A stretch of DNA of 64,000 nucleotides from Bugula neritina (GCA_964035545.1 CAXIUT010000183.1:1736001-1800000), one strand, 5' to 3'; positions 15,961-29,535 are shown, numbered from the stretch's first letter. A program made the numbers and translations. Notes: a model not told the origin generated them from the letters alone.

Positions 15961-17839
15961 CTACAACATACTGAAATAAACTGTAACATATTGAAATACA
16001 CTGCAACACATTGAAAAATACTGCAACATACTGAAATATACTGTAACACACTGAAATATACTGCAACATACTGAAATACACTGTAACATACTGAAATATA
16101 CTGCAACATACTGAAATACACTGCTACATACTGAAATATACTGCAACATACTGCAACATACTGCAATACACTGTAACATACTGAAATACACTGCAACATA
16201 CTACAACATATTGAAATACACTGCAACACATTTAAACACACTGCAACTTACCGAATATATGGTAAACTACTGAAATATACTGTAACGCATTGAAAAGTAC
16301 TGCAACATACTGAAATATATTGCGACACATTGCAATAAACTGTAACATACTGAAAAATGCTGTAGCACACTGAAATGCACTGCCATTCACTGAAATATAC
16401 TGCAACATACTGAAATACACCGCAACATCCTACAACATACTGAAATACACTGTAACATAACGAAACATATGGTAAACTACTGAAATATATTTTAACACAT
16501 TGAAAAATACTGCAACATACTGAAATATATTTTAACACATTGAAAAATACTGCAACATACTGAAATATACTGTAACACACTGAAGTACACTGCAACTCAC
16601 TGAAATATACTGCAATATACTGAAATACACTGCAACATCCTACAAAATGCTGAAATACACTGTAACATATTGAAAAAAACTGCAACATACTGAAATATAC
16701 TGCGACACCTAGCAATATACTGTAACATACTGAAATATGCTCTAGCACACTGAAATACAATGCAACTCACTGAAATATACTGCAATATACTGAAATACAC
16801 TGCAACATCCTACAAAACGCTGAAATACACTGCAACATATTGAAATACACTGCAACACATTGAAATATACTGCAACATACCGAAATATATGGTAAACTAC
16901 TGAAATATACTGTAACACATTGAAAAAAACTGCAACATACTGAAATATACTGCGACACCTAGCAATATACTGTAACATACTGAAATATGCTCTAGCACAC
17001 TGAAATACAATGCAACTCACTGAAATATACTGCAACATACTGAAATACACTGCAACATCCTACAACATGCTGAAATACACTGTAACATATTGAAATACAC
17101 TGCAACACTTTGAAATATACTGCAACATACCGAAATATATGGTAAACTACTGCAACACACTACAACATATTGAAATACACTGCAACACATTGAAATATAC
17201 TGCAACATGCCTAAATTTACGGTAATATAATGAAATATACTGTAACACACCGAAATATACTGCAACATACTGAAATACACTGTAACATACTGAAATATAC
17301 TGCAACATACTGAAATACACTGCTACATACTGAAATACACTGCAACATACTGCAACATACTGAAATACACTGTAACATACTGAAATAAACTGCAACATAC
17401 TACAACATATTGAAATACACTGCAACACATCGAAATATACTGCAACATACCCAAATATACGGTAATATACTGAAATATACTGCAACACATTGAAAAATAC
17501 TGCAACATACTGAAATATAGTGTAACACACCGAAATATACAGCAACATACTGAAATACACTGTAACATACTGAAATATACTGCAACATACTGAAACACAC
17601 TGCTACATACTGAAATATACTGCAACATACTGCAACATACTGCAACATACTGAAATACACTGTAACATACTGAAATAAACTGCAACATACTACAACATAT
17701 TGAAATACACTGCAACACATTGAAATATACTGCAACATACCTAAATATACGGTAATATACTGAAATTCACTGTAACGCATTGCAAAATACTGCAACATAC
17801 TGAAATTCACTGCGACACACTGAAATACGCTGCAAAATA
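15961..17839. repeat. Higher-order unit of 1879 bp
   Basis: A shorter version of the preceding unit, with the same order of markers; its marker recurs at 17840. Marks at 16232, 16597, 16742 and 17017 recur at 18111, 18476, 18621 and 18896. Confidence 0.75.
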
Positions 17840-20467
17840 CTACAACATACTGAAATAAACTGTAACATATTGAAATACACTGCAACACATTGAAAAATAC
17901 TGCAACATACTGAAATTTACTGTAACACACTGAAATATACTGCAACATACTGAAATACACTGTAACATACTGAAATATACTGCAACATACTGAAATACAC
18001 TGCTACATACTGAAATATACTGCAACATACTGCAACATACTGCAATACACTGTAACATACTGAAATACACTGCAACATACTACAACATATTGAAATACAC
18101 TGCAACACATTTAAACACACTGCAACTTACCGAATATATGGTAAACTACTGAAATATACTGTAACGCATTGAAAAGTACTGCAACATACTGAAATATATT
18201 GCGACACATTGCAATAAACTGTAACATACTGAAAAATGCTGTAGCACACTGAAATGCACTGCCATTCACTGAAATATACTGCAACATACTGAAATACACC
18301 GCAACATCCTACAACATACTGAAATACACTGTAACATAACGAAGCATATGGTAAACTACTGAAATATATTTTAACACATTGAAAAATACTGCAACATACT
18401 GAAATATATTTTAACACATTGAAAAATACTGCATTATACTGAAATATACTGTAACACACTGAAGTACACTGCAACTCACTGAAATATACTGCAATATACT
18501 GAAATACACTGCAACATCCTACAAAATGCTGAAATACACTGTAACATATTGAAAAAAACTGCAACATACTGAAATATACTGCGACACCTAGCAATATACT
18601 GTAACATACTGAAATATGCTCTAGCACACTGAAATACAATGCAACTCACTGAAATATACTGCAATATACTGAAATACACTGCAACATCCTACAAAACGCT
18701 GAAATACACTGTAACATATTGAAATACACTGCAACACATTGAAATATACTGCAACATACCGAAATATATGGTAAACTACTGAAATATACTGTAACACATT
18801 GAAAAAAACTGCAACATACTGAAATATACTGCGACACCTAGCAATATACTGTAACATACTGAAATATGCTCTAGCACACTGAAATACAATGCAACTCACT
18901 GAAATATACTGCAACATACTGAAATACACTGCAACATCCTACAACATGCTGAAATACACTGTAACATATTGAAATACACTGCAACACTTTGAAATATACT
19001 GCAACATACCGAAATATATGGTAAACTACTGCAACACACTACAACATATTGAAATACACTGCAACACATTGAAATATACTGCAACATGCCTAAATTTACG
19101 GTAATATAATGAAATATACTGTAACACACCGAAATATACTGCAACATACTGAAATACACTGTAACATACTGAAATATACTGCAACATACTGAAATACACT
19201 GCTACATACTCAAATACACTGCAACATACTGCAACATACTGAAATACACTGTAACATACTGAAATAAACTGCAACATACTACAACATATTGAAATACACT
19301 GCAACACATTGAAATATACTGCAACATACCTAAATATACGGTAATATACTGAAATATACTGTAACACATTGAAAAAACTGCAACATACTGAAATACACTG
19401 CAACACACTGAAATACACCGCAAAATACTACAACATACTGAAATACACTGTAACATATTGAAATACACTGCAACACATTGAAATATACTGCAACATACCG
19501 AAATATATGGTAAACTAATGAAATATACTGTAACACATTGAAAAATACCGCAACATACTGAAATATACTGCGACACATTGCAATATACTGTAACATACTG
19601 AAATATGCTGTAGCACACTGAAATACACTGCAACACCCTACAACATACTGAAATACACTGTAACATATTGAAATACACCGCAAGAAATTGAAATAGACTG
19701 CAACACAACAAAATATATGGTAAACTACTGAAATAGACTTTAACACTTTGAAAAATACTGCAACATACTGCAACATACTGCAACATACCGAAATACGCTG
19801 TAACATACTGAAATACACTGCAACATACTACAACATATTGAAATACACTGCAACACATTGAAATGTACTGCAACATACCGAAATATACGGTAATATACTG
19901 AAATATACAGTAACACATTGAAAAATACTGCAACATACTGAAATACACTGCAACACACTGAAACACACCGCAAAAAACTACAACATACTGAAATACACTG
20001 TAACATATTGAAGTACACTGCAACACATTTAAATATACTGCAACATACCAAAATATATGGTAAACAACTGAAATATACTTTAACACATTGAAAAATACTG
20101 CAACATACTGAAATATACTGCGACACATTGCAATATACTGTAACATAACGAAATATGCTCTAGCACACTGAAATACACTGCAACTCACTGAAATATACTG
20201 CAACATACTGAAATACACTGTGACATACTGAAATATACTGCAACATACTGAAATACACTGCTACATACCGAAATATACTGCAACATACTGCAACATACTG
20301 AAATTCACTGCAGCATACTACAACATACTGAAATACACTGCAACACATTGAAATATACTGCAACATACCTAAATATACGGTAATATACCGAAATATACTG
20401 TAACGCATTGCAAAATACTGCAACAAACTGAAATACACTGCGACACACTGAAATACGCTGCAAAATA
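17840..20467. repeat. Higher-order unit of about 2.6 kb
   Basis: The first half repeats the 1879-bp unit. From about 19.2 kb the sequence instead follows the longer unit seen at about 14.1-15.3 kb (offset 5067, the sum of 3188 and 1879). After a loss of 120 bp the offset becomes 4947. It contains another empty transposon target at 19948. GCATTATACT at 18431 replaces GCAACATACT of the earlier copies. Confidence 0.7.
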
Positions 20468-20589
20468 CTACAACACACTGAAATAAACTGTAACATATTG
20501 AAATACACTGCAACACATTGAAAAATACTGCAACATACTGAAATATACTGTAACACACTGAAATATACTGCAACATACTGAAATACACT

Positions 20590-23500
20590 GTAACATACTG
20601 AAATATACTGCAACATACTGAAATACACTGCTACATACTGAAATATACTGCAACATACTGCAACATACTGCAATACACTGTAACATACTGAAATACACTG
20701 CAACATACTACAACATACTGAAATACACTGCAACACATTGAAATATACTGCAACATACCTAAATATACGGTAATATACAGAAATGTACTGTAACATACTG
20801 GAACATACTGTAACACACGGAAATATACTACAAAACACTGAAATACACTGCAACATACTGAAATACGCTGTAACATACTGAAATACACTGCAACATCCTA
20901 CAAAATGCTGAAATACACTGTAACATATTGAAATACACTGCAACACTTTGAAATATACTGCAACATACCGAAATATATGGTAAACTACTGAAATATACTG
21001 TAACACATTGAAAAATACTGCAACATACTGAAATATACTGCGACACCTAGCAATATACTGTAACATACTGAAATATGCTCTAGCACACTGAAATAGAATG
21101 CAACATACTGAAATATACTGCAACATACTGAAATACACTGCAACATCCTACAACATGCTGAAATACACTGTAACATATTGAAATACACTGCAACACTTTG
21201 AAATATACTGCAACATACCGAAATATATGGTAAAATACTGCAACATACTACAACATATTGAAATACACTGCAACACATTGAAATATACTGCAACATACCT
21301 AAATGTACGGTAATATACTGAAATATACTGTAACACATTGAAAAATACTGCAACATACTGAAATACACTGTAACATACTGAAATATACTGCAACATACTG
21401 AAATACTTTGCTACATACTGAAACATACTGCAACATACTGCAACATACTGAAATACACTGTAATATACTGAAATAAACTGCAACATAGTACAACATATTG
21501 AAATACATTGCAACACATTGAAATATACTGCAACATACCTAAATATACGGTAATATACTGAAATATACTGTAACACGTGGAAAAAACTGCAATATACTGA
21601 AATACACTGCAACACACTGAAATATACCGCAAAATACTACAACATACTGAAATACACTGTAACATATTGAAATACACTGCAACACATTGAAATATACTGC
21701 AACATACCGAAATATATGGTAAACTAATGAAATATACTGTAACACATTGAAAAATACCGCAACATACTGAAATATACTGCGACACTTTGCAATATACTGT
21801 AACATACTGAAATATGCTGTAGCACACTGAAATACACTGCAACATCCTACAACATACTGAAATACATTGTAACATATTGAAATACACTGCAACACATTGA
21901 AATATACTGCAACATAACAAAATATATGGTAAACTACTGAAATAGACTTTAACAGATTGAAAAATACTGCAACATACTGAAATATACTGTAACACACTGA
22001 AGTATACTGCAACATACTGAAATACACTGTAACATACTGAAATACTTTGCAACATACTACCACATATTGAAATACGCTGCAACACATTGAAATGTACTGC
22101 AACATACCGAAATATATGGTAAACTACTAAAATATACTGTAACACATTGAAAAATACTGCAACGTACTGAAATATACTGCGACACCTAGCAATATACTGT
22201 AACATACTGAAATATGCTCTAGCACACTGAAATACAATGCAACTTACTGAAATATACTGCAACATACTGAAATACACTGCAACATCCTACAATATGCTAA
22301 AATACACTGTAACATATTGAAATACACTGCAACACTTTGAAATATACTGCAACATACCGAAATATATGGTAAACTACTGCAACATACTACAACATATTGA
22401 AATACACTGCAACACATTGAAATATACTGCAACATACCTAAATATACGGTAATATACTGAAATATACTGTAACACATTGAAAAATACTGCAACATACTGA
22501 AATATACTGTAACACACCGAAATATACAGCAACATACTGAAATACACTGTAACATACTGAAATATACTGCAACACACTGAAACACACTGCTACATACTGA
22601 AATATACTGCAACATACTGCAACATACTGCAACATACTGAATTACACTGTAACATACTGAAATAAACTGCAACATACTACAACATATTGAAATACACTGC
22701 AACACATTGAAATATACTGCAACTTACCTAAATATACGGTAATATACTGAAATTCACTGTAACGCATTGCAAAATACTGCAACATACTGAAATTCACTGC
22801 GACACACTGAAATACGCTGCAAAATACTACAACATACTGAAATAAACTGTAACATATTGAAATACACTGCAACACATTGAAAAATACTGCAACATACTGA
22901 AATATACTGTAACACACTGAAATATACTGCAACATACTGAAATACACTGTAACATACTGAAATATACTGCAACATACTGAAATACACTGCTACATACTGA
23001 AATATACTGCAACATACTGCAATACACTGTAACATACTCAAATACACTGCAACATACTAAAATATATTGAAATACACTGCAACACATTTAAACACACTGC
23101 AACTTACCGAATATATGGTAAACTACTGAAATATACTGTAACGCATTGAAAAGTACTGCAACATACTGAAATATATTGCAACACATTGCAATAAACTGTA
23201 ACATACTGAAAAATGCTGTAGCACACTGAAATACACTGCCATTCACTGAAATATACTGCAACATACTGAAATACACCGCAACATCCTACAACATACTGAA
23301 ATACACTGTAACATAACGAAACATATGGTAAACTACTGAAATATATTTTAACACATTGAAAAATACTGCAACATACTGAAATATATTTTAACACATTGAA
23401 AAATACTGCAACATACTGAAATATACTGTAACACACTGAAGTACACTGCAACTCACTGAAATATACTGCAATATACTGAAGTACACTGCAACATCCTACA

Positions 23501-24126
23501 AAATGCTGAAATACACTGTAACATATTGAAAAAAACTGCAACATACTGAAATATACTGCGACACCTAGCAATATACTGTAACATACTGAAATATGCTCTA
23601 GCACACTGAAATACAATGCAACTCACTGAAACATACTGCAACATACTGAAATACACTGCAACATCCTACAACATGCTGAAATACACTGTAACATATTGAA
23701 ATACACTGCAACACTTTGAAATATACTGCAACATACCGAAATATATGGTAAACTACTGCAACACACTACAACATATTGAAATACACTGCAACACATTGAA
23801 ATATACCGCAACATACCTAAATATACGGTAATATACTGAAATATACTGTAACACACCGAAATATACTGCAACATACTGAAATACACTGTAACATACTGAA
23901 ATATACTGCAACATACTGAAATACACTGCTACATACTGAAATATACTGCAACATACTGCAACATACTGAAATACACTGTAACATACTGAAATAAACTGCA
24001 ACATACTACAACATATTGAAATACACTGCAGCACATTGAAATATACTGCAACATACCTAAATATACGGTAATATACTGAAATATACTGTAACACATTGAA
24101 AAAACTGCAACATACTGAAATACACT
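20590..24126. repeat. 3537-bp tandem duplication, copy 1
   Basis: Every marker checked from about 20.6 to 24.1 kb recurs exactly 3537 bp later, including rare variants such as AAATACTTTG at 21401 and CACGTGG at 21574. Differences seen include T at 22724 against A at 26261, and A at 23060 against C at 26597. The near-identity suggests the youngest large duplication in the window. Confidence 0.92.
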
Positions 24127-27100
24127 GTAACATACTGAAATATACTGCAACATACTGAAATACACTGCTACATACTGAAATATACTGCAACATACTGCAA
24201 CATACTGCAATACACTGTAACATACTGAAATACACTGCAACATACTACAACATACTGAAATACACTGCAACACATTGAAATATACTGCAACATACCTAAA
24301 TATACGGTAATATACAGAAATGTACTGTAACATACTGGAACATACTGTAACACACGGAAATATACTACAAAACACTGAAATACACTGCAACATACTGAAA
24401 TACGCTGTAACATACTGAAATACACTGCAACATCCTACAAAATGCTGAAATACACTGTAACATATTGAAATACACTGCAACACTTTGAAATATACTGCAA
24501 CATACCGAAATATATGGTAAACTACTGAAATATACTGTAACACATTGAAAAATACTGCAACATACTGAAATATACTGCGACACCTAGCAATATACTGTAA
24601 CATACTGAAATATGCTCTAGCACACTGAAATAGAATGCAACATACTGAAATATACTGCAACATACTGAAATACACTGCAACATCCTACAACATGCTGAAA
24701 TACACTGTAACATATTGAAATACACTGCAACACTTTGAAATATACTGCAACATACCGAAATATATGGTAAAATACTGCAACATACTACAACATATTGAAA
24801 TACACTGCAACACATTGAAATATACTGCAACATACCTAAATGTACGGTAATATACTGAAATATACTGTAACACATTGAAAAATACTGCAACATACTGAAA
24901 TACACTGTAACATACTGAAATATACTGCAACATACTGAAATACTTTGCTACATACTGAAACATACTGCAACATACTGCAACATACTGAAATACACTGTAA
25001 TATACTGAAATAAACTGCAACATAGTACAACATATTGAAATACATTGCAACACATTGAAATATACTGCAACATACCTAAATATACGGTAATATACTGAAA
25101 TATACTGTAACACGTGGAAAAAACTGCAATATACTGAAATACACTGCAACACACTGAAATATACCGCAAAATACTACAACATACTGAAGTACACTGTAAC
25201 ATATTGAAATACACTGCAACACATTGAAATATACTGCAACATACCGAAATATATGGTAAACTAATGAAATATACTGTAACACATTGAAAAATACCGCAAC
25301 ATACTGAAATATACTGCGACACTTTGCAATATACTGTAACATACTGAAATATGCTGTAGCACACTGAAATACACTGCAACATCCTACAACATACTGAAAT
25401 ACATTGTAACATATTGAAATACACTGCAACACATTGAAATATACTGCAACATAACAAAATATATGGTAAACTACTGAAATAGACTTTAACAGATTGAAAA
25501 ATACTGCAACATACTGAAATATACTGTAACACACTGAAGTATACTGCAACATACTGAAATACACTGTAACATACTGAAATACTTTGCAACATACTACCAC
25601 ATATTGAAATACGCTGCAACACATTGAAATGTACTGCAACATACCGAAATATATGGTAAACTACTAAAATATACTGTAACACATTGAAAAATACTGCAAC
25701 GTACTGAAATATACTGCGACACCTAGCAATATACTGTAACATACTGAAATATGCTCTAGCACACTGAAATACAATGCAACTTACTGAAATATACTGCAAC
25801 ATACTGAAATACACTGCAACATCCTACAATATGCTAAAATACACTGTAACATATTGAAATACACTGCAACACTTTGAAATATACTGCAACATACCGAAAT
25901 ATATGGTAAACTACTGCAACATACTACAACATATTGAAATACACTGCAACACATTGAAATATACTGCAACATACCTAAATATACGGTAATATACTGAAAT
26001 ATACTGTAACACATTGAAAAATACTGCAACATACTGAAATATACTGTAACACACCGAAATATACAGCAACATACTGAAATACACTGTAACATACTGAAAT
26101 ATACTGCAACACACTGAAACACACTGCTACATACTGAAATATACTGCAACATACTGCAACATACTGCAACATACTGAATTACACTGTAACATACTGAAAT
26201 AAACTGCAACATACTACAACATATTGAAATACACTGCAACACATTGAAATATACTGCAACATACCTAAATATACGGTAATATACTGAAATTCACTGTAAC
26301 GCATTGCAAAATACTGCAACATACTGAAATTCACTGCGACACACTGAAATACGCTGCAAAATACTACAACATACTGAAATAAACTGTAACATATTGAAAT
26401 ACACTGCAACACATTGAAAAATACTGCAACATACTGAAATATACTGTAACACACTGAAATATACTGCAACATACTGAAATACACTGTAACATACTGAAAT
26501 ATACTGCAACATACTGAAATACACTGCTACATACTGAAATATACTGCAACATACTGCAATACACTGTAACATACTCAAATACACTGCAACATACTACAAT
26601 ATATTGAAATACACTGCAACACATTTAAACACACTGCAACTTACCGAATATATGGTAAACTACTGAAATATACTGTAACGCATTGAAAAGTACTGCAACA
26701 TACTGAAATATATTGCAACACATTGCAATAAACTGTAACATACTGAAAAATGCTGTAGCACACTGAAATACACTGCCATTCACTGAAATATACTGCAACA
26801 TACTGAAATACACCGCAACATCCTACAACATACTGAAATACACTGTAACATAACGAAACATATGGTAAACTACTGAAATATATTTTAACACATTGAAAAA
26901 TACTGCAACATACTGAAATATATTTTAACACATTGAAAAATACTGCAACATACTGAAATATACTGTAACACACTGAAGTACACTGCAACTCACTGAAATA
27001 TACTGCAATATACTGAAGTACACTGCAACATCCTACAAAATGCTGAAATACACTGTAACATATTGAAAAAAACTGCAACATACTGAAATATACTGCGACA

Positions 27101-27663
27101 CCTAGCAATATACTGTAACATACTGAAATATGCTCTAGCACACTGAAATACAATGCAACTCACTGAAACATACTGCAACATACTGAAATACACTGCAACA
27201 TCCTACAACATGCTGAAATACACTGTAACATATTGAAATACACTGCAACACTTTGAAATATACTGCAACATACCGAAATATATGGTAAACTACTGCAACA
27301 CACTACAACATATTGAAATACACTGCAACACATTGAAATATACTGCAACATACCTAAATATACGGTAATATACTGAAATATACTGTAACACACCGAAATA
27401 TACTGCAACATACTGAAATACACTGTAACATACTGAAATATACTGCAACATACTGAAATACACTGCTACATACTGAAATATACTGCAACATACTGCAACA
27501 TACTGAAATACACTGTAACATACTGAAATAAACTGCAACATACTACAACATATTGAAATACACTGCAGCACATTGAAATATACTGCAACATACCTAAATA
27601 TACGGTAATATACTGAAATATACTGTAACACATTGAAAAAACTGCAACATACTGAAATACACT
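24127..27663. repeat. 3537-bp tandem duplication, copy 2
   Basis: The second copy is joined head to tail near 24100-24130, where a TTGAAAAAACTG module runs directly into the sequence found at about 20590. It ends near the equivalent TTGAAAAAACTG at about 27637, after which the sequence continues into a different module leading up to the transposon insertion. Confidence 0.92.
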
Positions 27664-28775
27664 GCAACACACTGAAATACACCGCAAAATACTACAACAT
27701 ACTGAAATACACTGTATCATATTGAAATCCAGTGCAACACATTGAAATATACTGCAACATACCGAAATAAATGGTAAACTAATGAAATATACTGTAACAC
27801 ATTGAAAAATACCGCAACATACTGAAATATACTGCGACACATTGCAATATACTGTAACATACTGAAATATGCTGTAGCACACTGAAATACACTGCAACAC
27901 CCTACAACATACTGAAATACACTGTAACATATTGAAATACACCGCAAGAAATTGAAATAGACTGCAACACAACAAAATATATGGTAAACTACTGAAATAG
28001 ACTTTAACACTTTGAAAAATACTGCAACATACAGAAATATACTGTAACACACTGAAATATACTGCAACATACTGAAATACACTGTAACATACTGAAATAT
28101 ACTGCAACATACCTAAATATACGGTAATATACCGAAATATACTGTAACGCATTGCAAAATACTGCAACAAACTGAAATACACTGCGACACACTGAAATAC
28201 GCTGCAAAATACTACAACACACTGAAATAAACTGTAACATATTGAAATACACTGCAACACATTGAAAAATACTGCAACATACTGAAATATACTGCGACAC
28301 CTAGCAATATACTGTAACATACTGAAATATGCTCTAGCACACTGAAATACAATGCAACTCACTGAAATATACTGCAACATACTGAAATACACTGCAACAT
28401 CCTACAACATGCTGAAATACACTGTAACATATTGAAATACACTGCAACACATTGAAATATACTGCAACATACCTAAATATATGGTAAACTACTGCAACAC
28501 ACTACAACATATTGAAATACACTGCAACACATTGAAATATACTGCAACATACCTAAATATACGGTAATGTACTGAAATATACTGTAACACACCGAAATAT
28601 ATTGCAACATACTGAAATACGCTGTAACATACTGAAATACACTGCAACATACTACAACATATTGAAATACACTGCAACACATTGAAATGTACTGCAACAT
28701 ACCGAAATATACGGTAATATACTGAAATATACAGTAACACATTGAAAAATACTGCAACATACTGAAATACACTGC

Positions 28776-28777
28776 AA
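28776..28777. other. Candidate target-site duplication, left (AA)
   Basis: AA lies directly outside the left TIR. The intact target in paralogous modules has one AA at this spot, whereas the occupied site has one on each side. Because the flank is A/C-rich repeat, the real duplication could be longer (up to AACACA) and overlap the TIR start. Confidence 0.5.
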
Positions 28778-28800
28778 CACAGGATAGTTAAGGGCATCCT
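28778..28800 (+). repeat. Left terminal inverted repeat of the element
   Basis: The first 19 bases, CACAGGATAGTTAAGGGCA, are the exact reverse complement of the other end. One mismatch follows (T here, A in the right copy) and then three more matching bases, CCT. Complementarity stops after 23 bp. A TTAA lies at TIR positions 11-14. Confidence 0.92.
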
Positions 28801-29020
28801 CACTAAGAATATTATAAATTTCTCTCAAAATGTAGTTCAGGTTCTTGAATAATATTGCTCTGCGGGTGGCATGCGTGTTGCCTACTTGTAATTGTTTAGC
28901 CTGAGATCAAACTACAACCAATAAGCAGCAACCTTCGTTAGGGCTGCGAAATCTATCAACATTCCATTATGGGTGCTACATAAACAAAGTACAAAGAGAG
29001 CTATTCATTATAGCCTGCCA

Positions 29021-29030
29021 GCTAGCTAGC
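29021..29030. repeat. Perfect 10-bp palindrome in the element
   Basis: GCTAGCTAGC is its own reverse complement. It lies about 245 bp inside the left end. No longer stem surrounds it. Confidence 0.6.
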
Positions 29031-29123
29031 CTGTAATTATTATGTAGGCGCCAATATCTTCTCATCCCTACGTGCTCAGTGAAGTGTGAAGTGCTGCGCG
29101 CTGCTAGTTTCTTATGAGAAAAT

Positions 29124-29420
29124 ATGGCATTTTCAGTGTATAAATCACCAATTTATGAGCAATCTAGCAGAGTTATTGAAAAAAGAAAAAAACTTACACT
29201 GGAGAAATATCTCAGGATTCCAGCAGTGCAATTTTTATTCAGATATCAAGCTTTGCTGCTGAGATATTTTACTGGTACTGAAAAGTCAGCTTTTCAGGCA
29301 AAATTGGCCAAAATTCGGCAGTTTTTTGTCTATAACTTCGCAAAAAAAATGAAAATTGAAATTTCCAAAAAACTTACACTGGAGAAAAAGAAGATCTACA
29401 ACATAGTTTTTAAATTTTGA
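29124..29420 (+). other. 98-codon open frame in the element, probably non-coding
   Basis: This is the only plus-strand frame of any length in the window. It starts ATG in AATATGGCATTT and stops at TGA 29418-29420. The peptide is lysine-rich and contains KKLTLEK twice, which is simply the translation of the 180-bp direct repeat (180 is divisible by 3, so the frame is kept). I recognise no domain, signal peptide or transposase motif. A remnant exon captured by the element cannot be excluded, but nothing beyond the frame itself supports expression. Confidence 0.12.
29187..29282 (+). repeat. Internal direct repeat of the element, copy 1
   Basis: The segment starts with an A-run followed by ACTTACACTGGAGAAA (21 identical bases in all with copy 2) and ends TATTTTACTGGTACTGAA (18 identical bases). 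Both motifs recur exactly 180 bp downstream. The bases between them are only weakly similar, so this looks like an old, diverged 180-bp tandem duplication with two conserved islands. Confidence 0.7.
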
Positions 29421-29462
29421 CTCTAGCACAATTAGGTGAGATTTTATTTTACTGGTACTGAA
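29367..29462 (+). repeat. Internal direct repeat of the element, copy 2
   Basis: This is the second copy of the two islands in 29187-29282, at the same 180-bp offset for both (29367-29387 and 29445-29462). The identical offset argues against chance matches in AT-rich sequence. Confidence 0.7.
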
Positions 29463-29510
29463 TTCTTATATGATTACAATGCAAACCTCAGCAAGGCAGT
29501 TGCAGCTAAA

Positions 29511-29533
29511 AGGTTGCCCTTAACTATCCTGTG
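29511..29533 (-). repeat. Right terminal inverted repeat of the element
   Basis: Read on the minus strand, this starts CACAGGATAGTTAAGGGCA and ends ACCT, matching the left end at 22 of 23 positions. The satellite resumes directly after it. Confidence 0.92.
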
Positions 29534-29535
29534 AA
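29534..29535. other. Candidate target-site duplication, right (AA)
   Basis: AA lies directly outside the right TIR and pairs with 28776-28777. It is followed by CACACTG, which continues the satellite module as in the empty sites. Confidence 0.5.

Larger units (their letters stand above)
1..28777. repeat. Decamer/20-bp satellite array, left arm
   Basis: The stretch is built of 10-bp units of two types, CTGAAATACA-like (type A) and CTGCAACATA-like (type B), alternating as a 20-bp dimer on the plus strand. Common variants are CTGTAACATA, CTGCTACATA, CTGCGACACA, TTGAAAAATA, CGGTAATATA, TGGTAAACTA and GCTCTAGCAC. These variants recur in fixed order and so mark higher-order units. Runs of two or three B decamers (for example 3331-3360) locally break the A/B alternation. 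The plus strand is A-rich and G-poor throughout and no inverted segment was seen. The array runs off the left edge of the window. I found no gene, tRNA, rRNA or unrelated sequence before 28778. Confidence 0.98.
28778..29533. mobile_element. MITE-like non-autonomous DNA transposon inserted in the satellite
   Basis: This is the only non-satellite sequence in the window, 756 bp long. It begins CACAGGATAG and ends CTATCCTGTG, with 23-bp terminal inverted repeats differing at one base. Paralogous satellite modules at 15001, 19948 and 31319 read CTGCAACACACTG without interruption. Here the same target is split, with the left flank ending CTGCAA and the right flank starting AACACACTG. If the full TIR belongs to the element, the target duplication is the dinucleotide AA; the largest overlap allowed by the flanks is AACACA, 6 bp. 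There is no transposase-sized ORF; the longest frame is 98 codons and unrecognised. The CAC start and very short duplication recall the CACTA/Mirage/Chapaev group, but this is a weak hint and the superfamily is undetermined. Strand is undefined without a transposase. Confidence 0.85.

Noticed and set aside
1-28777. A CRISPR array, because of the short regular repeats
   Set aside because: There are no unique spacers between repeats; the units are contiguous variants of one decamer, and no cas-like gene is present.
28489-28803. A minus-strand frame starting inside the transposon and running into the satellite (also 29474-29800 and 29520-29708 at the other end)
   Set aside because: These are satellite frames that happen to extend a few codons into the element; the element part carries no recognisable coding sequence.
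29070-29120. A tRNA-derived SINE promoter or hairpin RNA gene in the GC-richer part of the element
   Set aside because: I could not find A and B box sequences or a stable cloverleaf; the local repeat GTGAAGTGTGAAGTG and GCGCGC are too short to support an RNA gene.
28788-29524. A piggyBac- or Kolobok-like element bounded by TTAA
   Set aside because: TTAA is found at both ends, but the inverted repeat continues ten bases outward, and these outer bases are absent from the empty sites, so the TTAA is internal to the element.
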